DNA of 37,367 nucleotides from Alphaproteobacteria bacterium. GTDB lineage: Bacteria; Pseudomonadota; Alphaproteobacteria; UBA828. The position numbers and the translations under genes are program-made. The notes under the pieces are model-generated. The model was given only the letters and a program-made list of their open reading frames with translations. It did not search any database and had not been told where the DNA came from. This document shows positions 7,201-14,690 of this stretch, one piece after another; positions within the stretch are counted from its first letter, which is position 1; every line of letters begins with the position of its first letter. The DNA lies in the NCBI GenBank assembly GCA_022826345.1, contig JAJDVB010000121.1, forward strand, positions 1 through 37,367, in the 5' to 3' direction.

Positions 7201-7974
7201 CTAGACGTTTTCCGTGTCGAGCGCGGACCAGTCGTCGAGCCGGCCGTAGAGGTAGGGCACGAATTCATCTGCCGGGAGCCGCGCGAGCGGGCGGCAGGTG
7301 GAAAGCAGGTCGCCCTCGATGTAGGAGGCGCCGCGCACCTCGCAGACCTCGATGTCGGCCAGTGGATCGTGGACGGTCGAGCGGAGTGCGAGCATGCCCG
7401 TTCCCTCCCGCCGCTGGGTCAGGTGGTTGTCGAACTCGGCGAGCGTGAGGACCGGATCGTCCTCGAGGCCGACTCCAGTACACGACGGCAGCGCCTTGAT
7501 GTTGAAGTTGGCGCCCGTCTCGCGGCTGGGTCCGCGCTCGTTCGGCAGCGTCGCCTCGATCTCGATCACCCGCGTGCCAAGCCGCTCGACGTAGCCGTGC
7601 ATGAAATCCCCGCGCCGCTGCAGGCGCGTCGTGGCCTGCTTCTTGGGCTCGCCGAAGAGGTCGCGCCCGAAGATGATCGCATGGTCCTGATCCATGAACA
7701 TCGCGAGCACGTAGGGCGCCTCGATCTTCCCGTGGCGGGCCATGACGTAGATCGCGCCACCGGTGAAGTCAGCGACGCAGTTAGAACGCCAGCGGCCCAC
7801 CATCGCGGTTACCAGCGGCTCCGCCACGGGCTCCAGCCCCGGCGGCAGAACCTCGGTCACGATCTCCGGCCGCGTGAGGAAATCGATCATCAGCATCTCG
7901 GCACCGACGAAGCGCGGCCGCATCATCACTGCCTCAATGCGCTTCACCTCCTCAGGCGATTTCACGAAGCCCAT
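7201..7974 (-). CDS. Acetoacetate decarboxylase family protein (copy 2)
   Basis: This 257-residue protein is a second, divergent member of the same family. It has LTRPEIVTEVLPPGLEPV near the N-terminus and FGRDLFGEPKKQATTRLQRR, where Lys111-Lys112 occupy the Schiff-base lysine position. It lacks the short N-terminal PYPF-type segment of copy 1. The pair suggests either a two-subunit enzyme or two related reactions on similar beta-keto acid substrates. It begins 35 bp downstream of livF on the same strand, so it is probably part of the liv transcript. Confidence 0.82.
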   Translation of the reverse strand: MGFVKSPEEVKRIEAVMMRPRFVGAEMLMIDFLTRPEIVTEVLPPGLEPVAEPLVTAMVGRWRSNCVADFTGGAIYVMARHGKIEAPYVLAMFMDQDHAIIFGRDLFGEPKKQATTRLQRRGDFMHGYVERLGTRVIEIEATLPNERGPSRETGANFNIKALPSCTGVGLEDDPVLTLAEFDNHLTQRREGTGMLALRSTVHDPLADIEVCEVRGASYIEGDLLSTCRPLARLPADEFVPYLYGRLDDWSALDTENV

Positions 7975-8009
7975 GGCGCGGTCCTCCTGCTTGGGGCGGT
8001 GAGCGTCCC

Positions 8010-8717
8010 TCAGGCGCCCAGGTATGCGCGCTTGAGACGATCCGAATCCCTGAGCGCGTCCACGGTGCCGCGGAAGCTCACTTCGCCGCCGGAAATGACG
8101 GTCCCGTTGTCGGCGACCCGGAGCGCGAACTCGGCGTTCTGCTCGGCGACGATGATGGTGAGCCCCAACGACTTCAGCGCGCGGAAGGTGTCGACGAGCG
8201 TATTGATGATGGCGGGCGCGAGTCCCAGCGTCGGCTCGTCCACCATGAGCAGCCGGGGCTGCGCCATCAGCCCGCGCGCGATGGTGAGCTGCTGCTGCTC
8301 GCCGCCCGAGAGCGTGCCGCCCGCCTGCCGGGCGCGCTCCTTGAGGATGGGGAACATCGCGTAGTTCCGCTCGATCAACTCGCGCGTCTTGGCCCGTTCG
8401 CGAATGTGCACCGTGGCGCCCACCAGCAGATTGTCGAGCACGCTCATCTCCGGAAAGATGCGTCGACCCTCGGGCACGTGGGCGATTCCGTCCAGCACGA
8501 TCCGGTCTGGCGATCGCTTGAGGAGCGATTTCCCTTCGAAATTGATGTCTCCCGTAAGTGGACGCATGAGGCCGCTGATTGCCCGCAGGATCGAGGTCTT
8601 GCCTGCGCCGTTGGGGCCGAGCAATGCGCAGACTTCCCCCTGATCGACCGACAGACTGAAACCGCGCACCACGCGGTTCACACCGTAGGCGAGCGTCAGG
8701 TCGTCGATCGCCAGCAT
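8010..8717 (-). CDS. livF: Branched-chain-type ABC transporter ATP-binding protein LivF
   Basis: One of the two cytoplasmic ATPases of a HAAT-family (Liv) importer. The 235 residues include Walker A LGPNGAGKTS, the ABC signature LSGGEQQQ, Walker B RLLMVDEPTLGL and the switch region IVAEQN, in the LivF pattern. It is separated from livG by a single base. The substrates of such systems range from branched-chain amino acids to amides, urea and aromatic or organic acids, so this one need not carry leucine. Confidence 0.93.
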   Translation of the reverse strand: MLAIDDLTLAYGVNRVVRGFSLSVDQGEVCALLGPNGAGKTSILRAISGLMRPLTGDINFEGKSLLKRSPDRIVLDGIAHVPEGRRIFPEMSVLDNLLVGATVHIRERAKTRELIERNYAMFPILKERARQAGGTLSGGEQQQLTIARGLMAQPRLLMVDEPTLGLAPAIINTLVDTFRALKSLGLTIIVAEQNAEFALRVADNGTVISGGEVSFRGTVDALRDSDRLKRAYLGA

Positions 8718-8718
8718 C

Positions 8719-9468
8719 TCAGTGCTCGCCGCCGAGATAAATGCTGACCACCTGCTCGTTCGAGCGGATCTCGTCAGGCGTGCCGGAGACCAGCAGCGCG
8801 CCGTGATGCATGACGAACAGGTACTCGCAAACGTCCATGACCACTTCCATGTTGTGGTCGATCAGGAGCGTGGTGAGTCCGCCCCGCTGGCATTCGCGCA
8901 GGTGCTCGATCAGATCGAAAGATTCTTCACGGCTGAAGCCGGCGAAGGGCTCGTCGAGCAGGAGGACCTTGGGGCCGAGCGCCAGCGCCTGCGCGATCTC
9001 GGCGCGCCGGCGCAGCAGGTGGCTGAGATCGGTTGGCAGGTTGCCGCGGACGGCTTCCAGTTCGAAGAACTCGAGCAGCGCGTCGCAGCGCACGTCCTCG
9101 TCGCCGGTGCAGCCGGGGTAGCTCAAGTCGCGGCCGCCGTGCCGGCCGCCCCAGATCATCGCCGTCCTGATGTTCTCCTCCACCGACTCCTCGGTAAAGA
9201 GGCGGTTCTTCTGGTAGGTGCGGCTGAGGCCGCTGCGTGCGACCTTGTAGGACGGCAGGCGGTGGATCGGCTTCGAGTCCAGCGTGACCGTGCCCGTATC
9301 GGGCGCCGCGTGCTTGGTGACGAGGTTGACGAAGGTGGTCTTGCCGGCGCCGTTCGGCCCGATCAGGCCGACCAGCGCGCCGCGCGGCACGTCGAAGCTC
9401 ACGTCGCGCACGGCCTCGACGCCGCCGAAGCGCTTGCTCAGGTTGCGGACCTCGAGGATGGCGTCCAT
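8719..9468 (-). CDS. livG: Branched-chain-type ABC transporter ATP-binding protein LivG, atypical signature
   Basis: The second ATPase of the Liv-type importer has 249 residues. Walker A (IGPNGAGKTTF), Walker B (KVLLLDEPFAGF) and the H-loop (TTLLIDHNMEVVMDV) are intact. The ABC signature is not: the position usually occupied by LSYGQQRR or LSGGQ reads LSHLLRRR (in NLPTDLSHLLRRRAEIAQAL), so the glycine and glutamine that contact ATP in the partner subunit are missing. In a heterodimer with LivF, which has a good signature, one of the two ATP sites would be degenerate, a known arrangement in some ABC systems. It lies 6 bp after livM. Confidence 0.92.
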   Translation of the reverse strand: MDAILEVRNLSKRFGGVEAVRDVSFDVPRGALVGLIGPNGAGKTTFVNLVTKHAAPDTGTVTLDSKPIHRLPSYKVARSGLSRTYQKNRLFTEESVEENIRTAMIWGGRHGGRDLSYPGCTGDEDVRCDALLEFFELEAVRGNLPTDLSHLLRRRAEIAQALALGPKVLLLDEPFAGFSREESFDLIEHLRECQRGGLTTLLIDHNMEVVMDVCEYLFVMHHGALLVSGTPDEIRSNEQVVSIYLGGEH

Positions 9469-9474
9469 CGGCTG

Positions 9475-10512
9475 CTATTGCCCCCGCGGCGCGCCGCCGA
9501 GCGCCTCGGCCACGCTCTGCCTGATGCCGACGGACTCGAGGGCGAAGCGCCAGAGCAGATTGGCGCCGCCCCAGAGCCCGCCGCGGAAGAACAGCACCGT
9601 GAACACGATCAGCCCGCCGAGGACGATCTGGTTCCACTTGCCGAAATCCTGGATGAACTGATCGAGGACCACCAGGAAGACGACTCCGATGGCGGGCCCC
9701 AGCAGCGTGCCGGAGCCGCCGATGATGACGTAGATCACATACTGGAAAGAGCTCCAGATGGTGAACGAGCTCGGGTCGATGGCGATTTGCATGGAGGCAT
9801 AGAGTGCGCCGGAGAGGCCCGCGAAGCCGGCGGCAAAGACGAAGACAAGCTGCTTGTAGCGGAAGACGTCGAGGCCACGCGCGGCGGCGAGGTCCTCGTC
9901 CTGGCGGATCGCGCTCAAGGCGCGCCCCACGTGGCCACGCGCGAGCCACCAGGAGGAAAACGCCGCGATCACGAGGAAGAAGAGCACCACGATGAGGAAG
10001 CGCGCATTGGTGACGAAGGCGTAGTCGCCGAGCGCGGGCCTCGGGATGCCGGCGGTGCCGTGCGGGCCGCCGGTGAACCACTCCCAGCTGTCGAACATGA
10101 TGTAGAGAAGCTGGCCGACGGCGAGCGTGCCGATGGCGAAGTGGTAACCGCGCAGGCGGAACAGCGGATAGCTCAGCAGATAAGCGAGCGCGCAGGTGAT
10201 GATGATGGCGCAGGGCAGCGCGGCCCAGAAGTCGAACTCGAACTGCTGCACCGTGAGTACGCCCACCACGTAGGCGCCGACGCCGACGAAGCCGCCCTGC
10301 CCCATGGCGAGGTAGCCCATGTGGCCCATGAGCAGCCCGAAGGGGATGACCGCGATCATCGCCGTGCCCGCGCCCACCAGCAGGCGCAGGTGGTAGTTGT
10401 TGTCGACCGTTGCCCAGAGGATGCCGAGGAAGGCGAGCAGGATGAGCCAGCCGATCACGGCCCGCGTGCGGCGGTCCTTAAGCGATAGCTGGCGGGCCTG
10501 GAGGAGCGTCAT
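9475..10512 (-). CDS. livM: Branched-chain-type ABC transporter permease LivM
   Basis: This 345-residue integral inner-membrane protein has many hydrophobic segments, beginning with AVIGWLILLAFLGILW, and LivM motifs such as MGYLAMGQGGFVGVGAYV and the cytoplasmic-loop sequence GRALSAIRQDEDLAAARGLDV, which contacts the ATPases. The later segment YVIYVIIGGSGTLLGPAIG is also characteristic of the family. Its start overlaps the livH stop by 4 bp, and livG follows within 6 bp. Confidence 0.94.
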   Translation of the reverse strand: MTLLQARQLSLKDRRTRAVIGWLILLAFLGILWATVDNNYHLRLLVGAGTAMIAVIPFGLLMGHMGYLAMGQGGFVGVGAYVVGVLTVQQFEFDFWAALPCAIIITCALAYLLSYPLFRLRGYHFAIGTLAVGQLLYIMFDSWEWFTGGPHGTAGIPRPALGDYAFVTNARFLIVVLFFLVIAAFSSWWLARGHVGRALSAIRQDEDLAAARGLDVFRYKQLVFVFAAGFAGLSGALYASMQIAIDPSSFTIWSSFQYVIYVIIGGSGTLLGPAIGVVFLVVLDQFIQDFGKWNQIVLGGLIVFTVLFFRGGLWGGANLLWRFALESVGIRQSVAEALGGAPRGQ

Positions 10513-11384
10513 GCGTTGCGATCCGGCAGGCCGAAGAGCCCTTGCGGGCGGATCATCAGGATGGCGAGAAGCACCAGGAAGGGCACCAGGTCGCCGAGCT
10601 TGGAGCCGACGTAGAAGACCGTGAGGTTGTAGAGAATGCCGAGGATGAGGCCGGCGACGATGGAGCCCGCGATGCTGCCCATCCCGCCGAAGATGATGAT
10701 GACCAGCGCCATGAGCAGGGGCTGGAAGCCCATGTCTGGCCGCACGTTGAAGAGCGCGCCCAACATGGCGCCGGCAGCGCCGCCGAGCGCGCCGCCGAGG
10801 AAGAACACGATCGCCGCCACCCGCCGCTTCTTGATGCCCATCAGGGCGGCGGTCTCCTCGCCCTGGGCGGTGGCGCGCATGGTGCGCCCGAGATGTGTGC
10901 GGTAGACGACGAAGTAGAGCAATGCGAACAGGACGAGCGTAATGGCGATGGTGACCAGCCGCGCGCCGTCGATACGGATGTCGCCCGCCGTCAGCGCCCA
11001 GTCCTCCCCTGGCATGGCGATCGGCCGCGCCTCGAAGTCCCCCCAGATGCGGAGCGCCGTAGTACCGAGAACCATATAGAGGCCGAGCGACGCCAGCAGC
11101 TGGTCGGTCAGCGGGCGGCGCTGGAGGAAGCGGAAGACCGCGTTCTCCAGCACGATGCTGAGCAGCCCCATGACGATCATGGCAGCGAAGAAGCCGACGA
11201 AGAAATGGGTGCCGAGTTGCGTCGCAACCACATAGGCCACGAAGCCGCCCAGCATGATGAGCTGGCCGTGGGCGAGGTTGATGACCCGGTAGACGCCGAA
11301 TATGAGGGCAAGGCCCGCGGCCGCTACGGCAAGGTTCATGCCGTAGGAGGCGCCGTAGATGAGCTGCTGGGCAAATGCGGTCAC
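10509..11384 (-). CDS. livH: Branched-chain-type ABC transporter permease LivH
   Basis: This 291-residue inner-membrane permease carries the LivH landmarks GVYRVINLAHGQLIMLGGF near the N-terminus, LGRTMRATAQGEETAALMGI in the coupling loop, and LIMALVIIIFGGMGSIAGS-like sequence in the last third. It forms the membrane channel with LivM. It is preceded by about 138 bp separating it from the binding-protein gene, which contains a terminator-like hairpin likely to reduce its expression relative to that gene. Confidence 0.94.
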   Translation of the reverse strand: MTAFAQQLIYGASYGMNLAVAAAGLALIFGVYRVINLAHGQLIMLGGFVAYVVATQLGTHFFVGFFAAMIVMGLLSIVLENAVFRFLQRRPLTDQLLASLGLYMVLGTTALRIWGDFEARPIAMPGEDWALTAGDIRIDGARLVTIAITLVLFALLYFVVYRTHLGRTMRATAQGEETAALMGIKKRRVAAIVFFLGGALGGAAGAMLGALFNVRPDMGFQPLLMALVIIIFGGMGSIAGSIVAGLILGILYNLTVFYVGSKLGDLVPFLVLLAILMIRPQGLFGLPDRNA

Positions 11385-11430
11385 AGCCGGGGCCGCTCCG
11401 GCTGCGCGTCAGCGCCCGGCGATTGGGGGC

Positions 11431-11470
11431 AAAAGAGAGGCGGCGCGCACCCTCGCGGGCAGGCGCCGCC
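11431..11470 (-). terminator. Intra-operon terminator-like hairpin between binding protein and livH
   Basis: On the minus strand an 8-bp stem, GGCGGCGC (11470-11463) pairing with GCGCCGCC (11446-11439), encloses a 16-nt loop and is followed directly by TCTCTTTT (11438-11431). This looks like a weak intrinsic terminator or mRNA-stabilising hairpin. Its position after the binding-protein gene and before the membrane genes fits the usual need for excess binding protein. Confidence 0.6.
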
Positions 11471-11522
11471 CCAGCGTGTTCTCAACCTGCGGTGTCCGGC
11501 CTGGGCCGTCCCCGCTGCGGGC

Positions 11523-12902
11523 CTACTTCGGCAGCTTGTCGCCGTAGACGTAGGGCCCGTAGAAGAGCTCGTCGCGGTAGCTGATGCCGGTGTACCAGAC
11601 CTTCTCGTCCGCGACGCCGATGATGTACTCGGTCGCGAAGAGCTGGCCGGTCTTCTCGCCGGTATCGGGCCGGGTGAAGAACTCGTTGGTCGGCCCGCGC
11701 AGGCCGTTGATCTTCAGGTTGCGCCAGGCTTCCACGATCTTGTCGTTGTCGGTGTGGTCGCCCGAGGCCTGCACGCCGTAGAGGAACCAGATGGCGGCGT
11801 CGTAGGCGCCGCGATCGAAGGGGCTCGAGTTCCCGACCTCGGTGTCGCCGTACTTCGCATTGTAGATGGGCACGTATTTCTCGACGCGTGCGAGTGTCGC
11901 CTCGTCCTGCGCCGGATTGTGCTCCTGCCAGCCCCAGACGTAGCCCGACGACATGTTGATACCCTGATCCTTGGCCACGTCGACGAAGATCTGGAGCATC
12001 AGCACGTCGTTGCCCAGCAGAATGATCTCGCCGGTCTCGTAGTTGAGCCCCTGCTTTTTCATCTCGTTCATGATCGCCAGCATGTCGGGGAAGATGTAGG
12101 CGTCCATCAGGACGATGTCGGGGTCCTGCTCCGCGAGTTTGGCAACGTGGGGCGCGAAGTCGGTGGTACCGAAGGGATAGAGCACCGCCCAGTCGTGCTG
12201 GTACTCGTACCGGCCGCCGCCCTTTTCCACCGCTTCCTGCCAGCCGATGGAGCCGTGCACCGTGTAGAGCTCGTTGCGGCCGATGAAGCCGAGCTTCTTG
12301 CGGCCGTCGAAGAGCGCGGGATCGATGCCGTGCTCCGCCAGCCTCTCGGGCGTCTCATGGATGAACTCACCCATGGCGTGCTTCTCGATCACGCCGGTGT
12401 CGGTGATGTCATGGCCGTACTTGCGGCCCACGGTCATCGCCGGGCTCGAGCAGATCGCGCAAATGCTGATGATCCCTTGCGGATCGAGGATCGACGCGGC
12501 CGACAGCAGCGCCGAGTTCATCCGGGGGCCCCAGATCGCGCGGGCTTCGTCCTGCTCGACCAGGCGGATGACGGCGTCGATCGACTTCTTGTCTTCGGAG
12601 ACGTCGTCATAGGCCGTCCACTCGATGGGGATGACCTTGTCGCCGATCTTGAGCCCGCCGCCCTCACAGGGCTGCGGCGGCACCGCCTCGACGATGCAGT
12701 CGCCCTTCATGAACTGCTCGACGGCGAGCCTCACGGCCGCCTCCTCGAAGAGCCCCAAGAACGAGGCCGGGCCCGACAGCGTGAAGACTCCGCCGAACTT
12801 GAAGGTGTCTTCCGCCTTGGCCAGTTGCGGGCCGGCCACGAGCCCCGCACAGAGCGCCGCACCCAGCAGCCCTGCCCGAATTACGCCAAAGGTTGATGCC
12901 AT
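11523..12902 (-). CDS. Branched-chain-type ABC transporter periplasmic substrate-binding protein
   Basis: The 459-residue product starts with a secretion signal of about 30 residues (hydrophobic core GLLGAALCAGLVAG, probable cleavage after AKA). Next comes FGGVFTLSGPASFLGLFEEA, the start of a periplasmic binding fold of the LivJ/LivK/AmiC class. It contains several cysteines (for example ISICAICSSPAM) and is larger than classical LivK (about 370), which suggests a ligand other than a simple branched-chain amino acid. It is the first gene of the leftward liv operon, behind a recognisable promoter. The start was taken at the ATG at 12902, preceded by a GGGAGAGGG-type ribosome-binding site. Confidence 0.92.
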   Translation of the reverse strand: MASTFGVIRAGLLGAALCAGLVAGPQLAKAEDTFKFGGVFTLSGPASFLGLFEEAAVRLAVEQFMKGDCIVEAVPPQPCEGGGLKIGDKVIPIEWTAYDDVSEDKKSIDAVIRLVEQDEARAIWGPRMNSALLSAASILDPQGIISICAICSSPAMTVGRKYGHDITDTGVIEKHAMGEFIHETPERLAEHGIDPALFDGRKKLGFIGRNELYTVHGSIGWQEAVEKGGGRYEYQHDWAVLYPFGTTDFAPHVAKLAEQDPDIVLMDAYIFPDMLAIMNEMKKQGLNYETGEIILLGNDVLMLQIFVDVAKDQGINMSSGYVWGWQEHNPAQDEATLARVEKYVPIYNAKYGDTEVGNSSPFDRGAYDAAIWFLYGVQASGDHTDNDKIVEAWRNLKINGLRGPTNEFFTRPDTGEKTGQLFATEYIIGVADEKVWYTGISYRDELFYGPYVYGDKLPK

Positions 12903-12960
12903 CTCCCTCTCCCTAAGTTCCGCGCTATGCGCGCTACAAAGCCACTCAAATTCGGCCCGG

Positions 12961-12990
12961 AGTATGGGTTAGCACCCCAAATGGTGTCAA
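12961..12990 (-). promoter_or_regulatory. Sigma-70-type promoter of the liv operon
   Basis: On the minus strand TTGACA (12990-12985) is followed after 18 bp by CATACT (12966-12961), four of six matches to the -10 consensus. Transcription would start near 12954, giving a leader of about 50 nt to the binding-protein ATG. The spacer contains a short imperfect dyad (GCACC and GGTGT arms) that could be an operator. Confidence 0.55.
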
Positions 12991-13002
12991 ACGACGCTCC
13001 GG

Positions 13003-13791
13003 TCACGAGCCGAACGCCTCGGTCAGGGGACCGCGCCACCCGTGATTGGTCATGTCCAGCTGGATCGGTGTGACCGAGATCGCGTTCTCGTGGATTGCGT
13101 GGAGATCGGTGCCGGGGTGTTTGCCGCCATCCTTGTAGCTGATCTTTACCCAGAAGTAGGGCACGTGGCGCGTGTCGATCCGCCCGTCGATGGTGAAGGA
13201 GCCCGGCGGTCTCTGCCCCTGGCTCGTGATGCGGACGCCGCTCACCGCTTCCGGGGTCGTATCTGGGAAGTTAACGTTGACCAGCGTGCCCGAGGGCCAG
13301 TCCGGCAGACGCATGAGGGTTTCGATCACGTCCGGCGCGAAGGCCTCCGCCGTGGCCCAGAGCGCCTCGCCACCCATGGTGAACACCTGGCTGAGCGCGA
13401 TCGAGCGGATGCCGAGCAGGGTTCCTTCCATCGCCGCCGCGATGGTGCCGGAATAGGTCATGTCCTCCGCGAGGTTGGCGCCGCGATTGATGCCGGAGAG
13501 CAGGACCGTAGGCGGGCTTTCGGTCATCAGCTCGTGAATCGCCATCAGCGCACAGTCGGTGGGCGTGCCATCCACCGCGTAGCGCTTCTCCCCCATCTGG
13601 CGCAGGCGGATCGGCGTGTGCATCGAAATGGAATGGCCGGCGCCGCTCCGCTCGTGATCCGGGGCGACGACCCAGACGTCGTCCGTCAGGCTCCGGGCGA
13701 TCGCCTCGAGAATCTTGAGCCCCCTGGCGTGGATGCCATCGTCGTTGGTGACCAGGACGCGGTGGTGGGAGAGATCGCTCTCCGCTGTCAT
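13003..13791 (-). CDS. surE: 5'/3'-nucleotidase SurE
   Basis: SurE is a divalent-metal-dependent phosphatase acting on nucleoside monophosphates and related phosphoesters. The 262-residue protein from the ATG at 13791 has the N-terminal metal-binding motif VLVTNDDGIHARGLKIL, then VVAPDHERSGAGHSIS, GTPTDCALMAI, and LLSGINRGANLAEDMTYSGT. An upstream extension in frame to 13983 is unlike the family. Core surE in proteobacteria usually sits near pcm or serS; here it lies between a transporter and a catabolic operon and is divergent from a gene encoding a phosphohistidine protein, so it may be an accessory phosphatase for a phosphorylated intermediate. That role is inference. Confidence 0.92.
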   Translation of the reverse strand: MTAESDLSHHRVLVTNDDGIHARGLKILEAIARSLTDDVWVVAPDHERSGAGHSISMHTPIRLRQMGEKRYAVDGTPTDCALMAIHELMTESPPTVLLSGINRGANLAEDMTYSGTIAAAMEGTLLGIRSIALSQVFTMGGEALWATAEAFAPDVIETLMRLPDWPSGTLVNVNFPDTTPEAVSGVRITSQGQRPPGSFTIDGRIDTRHVPYFWVKISYKDGGKHPGTDLHAIHENAISVTPIQLDMTNHGWRGPLTEAFGS

Positions 13792-13870
13792 GGCGGGGGT
13801 CCTTTGGGCGCTCTTGCCGGGGGCCGCAGTCTCTTCGGGGCGTCTGCCAGGCGCAAGATCGATAGCCAGA

Positions 13871-13899
13871 TTGACAGCCGAGAGGCCAATCCGCATGTT
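13871..13899 (+). promoter_or_regulatory. Candidate promoter of the dikinase/biotin-carboxylase operon
   Basis: TTGACA (13871-13876), a 17-bp spacer and CATGTT (13894-13899) form a promoter with a perfect -35 and a weak -10. Transcription starting near 13906 would leave about 30 nt before the GTG at 13938, which has a GGGGGAGAGA ribosome-binding site. A weak -10 after a perfect -35 would fit an activator-dependent promoter. Confidence 0.45.
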
Positions 13900-13937
13900 G
13901 GCGCCTCCGTTCCGGCGAGCCTGCCCTGGGGGAGAGA

Positions 13938-14690
13938 GTGGCCAAGCTTTACGTGGACACGGACAAGTACGGCGACCAGGCACACTCGCCCACCGTCGAG
14001 GCTTTCCACAGCGCGATCAAGGACCTGGTGAGGCGCCGCCTCGACGAGAGCGGGGTCGACTGGAACAGCTTCGTCTTCGACAAGTCCTACGATCTGATCA
14101 CCGCGGCCGACTTCGAGGAGATCGAGAAGAAGCTGCTCGACGCGGGGCACCGCTACGACTTCTCCGCCGTAATCTCTGTGAACGAGCGGCCCGAGGCCTA
14201 CAAACCCGCCGAAGGCATTCTGGGTGACGACCCAGACTGGACCATGGAGCACCCGGACGCGCCCTTCGGCGAAGCCGATTCAGACGGCAGGGCGCTCTGC
14301 GGCGTCGGCGACAACGTGATGCGCGTCGCCGAAAACACCGTGGGGACCGCTCGTTACGTCCGCTCCAGCAGCCAGGTCATGCACTACCTCGGCGATGGCG
14401 TACCGCCCGAAACCATCGCCATCATCGACGACTCTGGTGGCACGTTGACGGCGCCAATCCTGGAGCAATTCACCGGCATCATCTGCATGGGCGGCACCGT
14501 GCGCTCCCATCTCGGCATCTTGTCGCGGGAATACGGCATTCCCTGCTTCATGAACGCAAAGATCACCGGGATCAAAGAGGGCCAGCGGGTGGAGATGGAA
14601 ACGGCCGCGGCGGCAAAGACGGCGGAGGCCTACCAGAAAGGCGAGGAAATGACCGCCAACATCTGGAAGCTGGCTCAGGAGGCGTCGTGA
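13938..14690 (+). CDS. Stand-alone PEP-utilising-enzyme mobile (phosphohistidine) domain protein
   Basis: This 250-residue protein has in its C-terminal half the swivelling phosphohistidine domain of PEP synthase/dikinase enzymes: ICMGGTVRSHLGILSREYGI with His191 at the phosphorylated position. In known enzymes this domain shuttles phosphate between a nucleotide-binding domain and a substrate domain. The first 125 residues (acidic, with FVFDKSYDLITAADFEEIEKK) match nothing I know. It starts at a GTG behind a strong ribosome-binding site, and its stop overlaps the next gene by one base. A dikinase-like nucleotide-binding protein is encoded four genes on, so the two could form a split phosphotransferase. 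Phenylphosphate synthase, which splits these domains over subunits, is the closest concept I know. Confidence 0.8.
   Translation: MAKLYVDTDKYGDQAHSPTVEAFHSAIKDLVRRRLDESGVDWNSFVFDKSYDLITAADFEEIEKKLLDAGHRYDFSAVISVNERPEAYKPAEGILGDDPDWTMEHPDAPFGEADSDGRALCGVGDNVMRVAENTVGTARYVRSSSQVMHYLGDGVPPETIAIIDDSGGTLTAPILEQFTGIICMGGTVRSHLGILSREYGIPCFMNAKITGIKEGQRVEMETAAAAKTAEAYQKGEEMTANIWKLAQEAS

Noticed and set aside
8722..10488. Plus-strand open frame of 588 codons opposite livG and livM
   Set aside because: Same antisense artefact, with an acidic/alanine-rich translation and no domain.
10542..12896. Very long plus-strand open frame (784 codons) across livH and the liv binding-protein gene
   Set aside because: Antisense shadow typical of G+C-rich DNA; low-complexity, His/Asp/Arg-rich translation with no motif, opposite well-supported genes.
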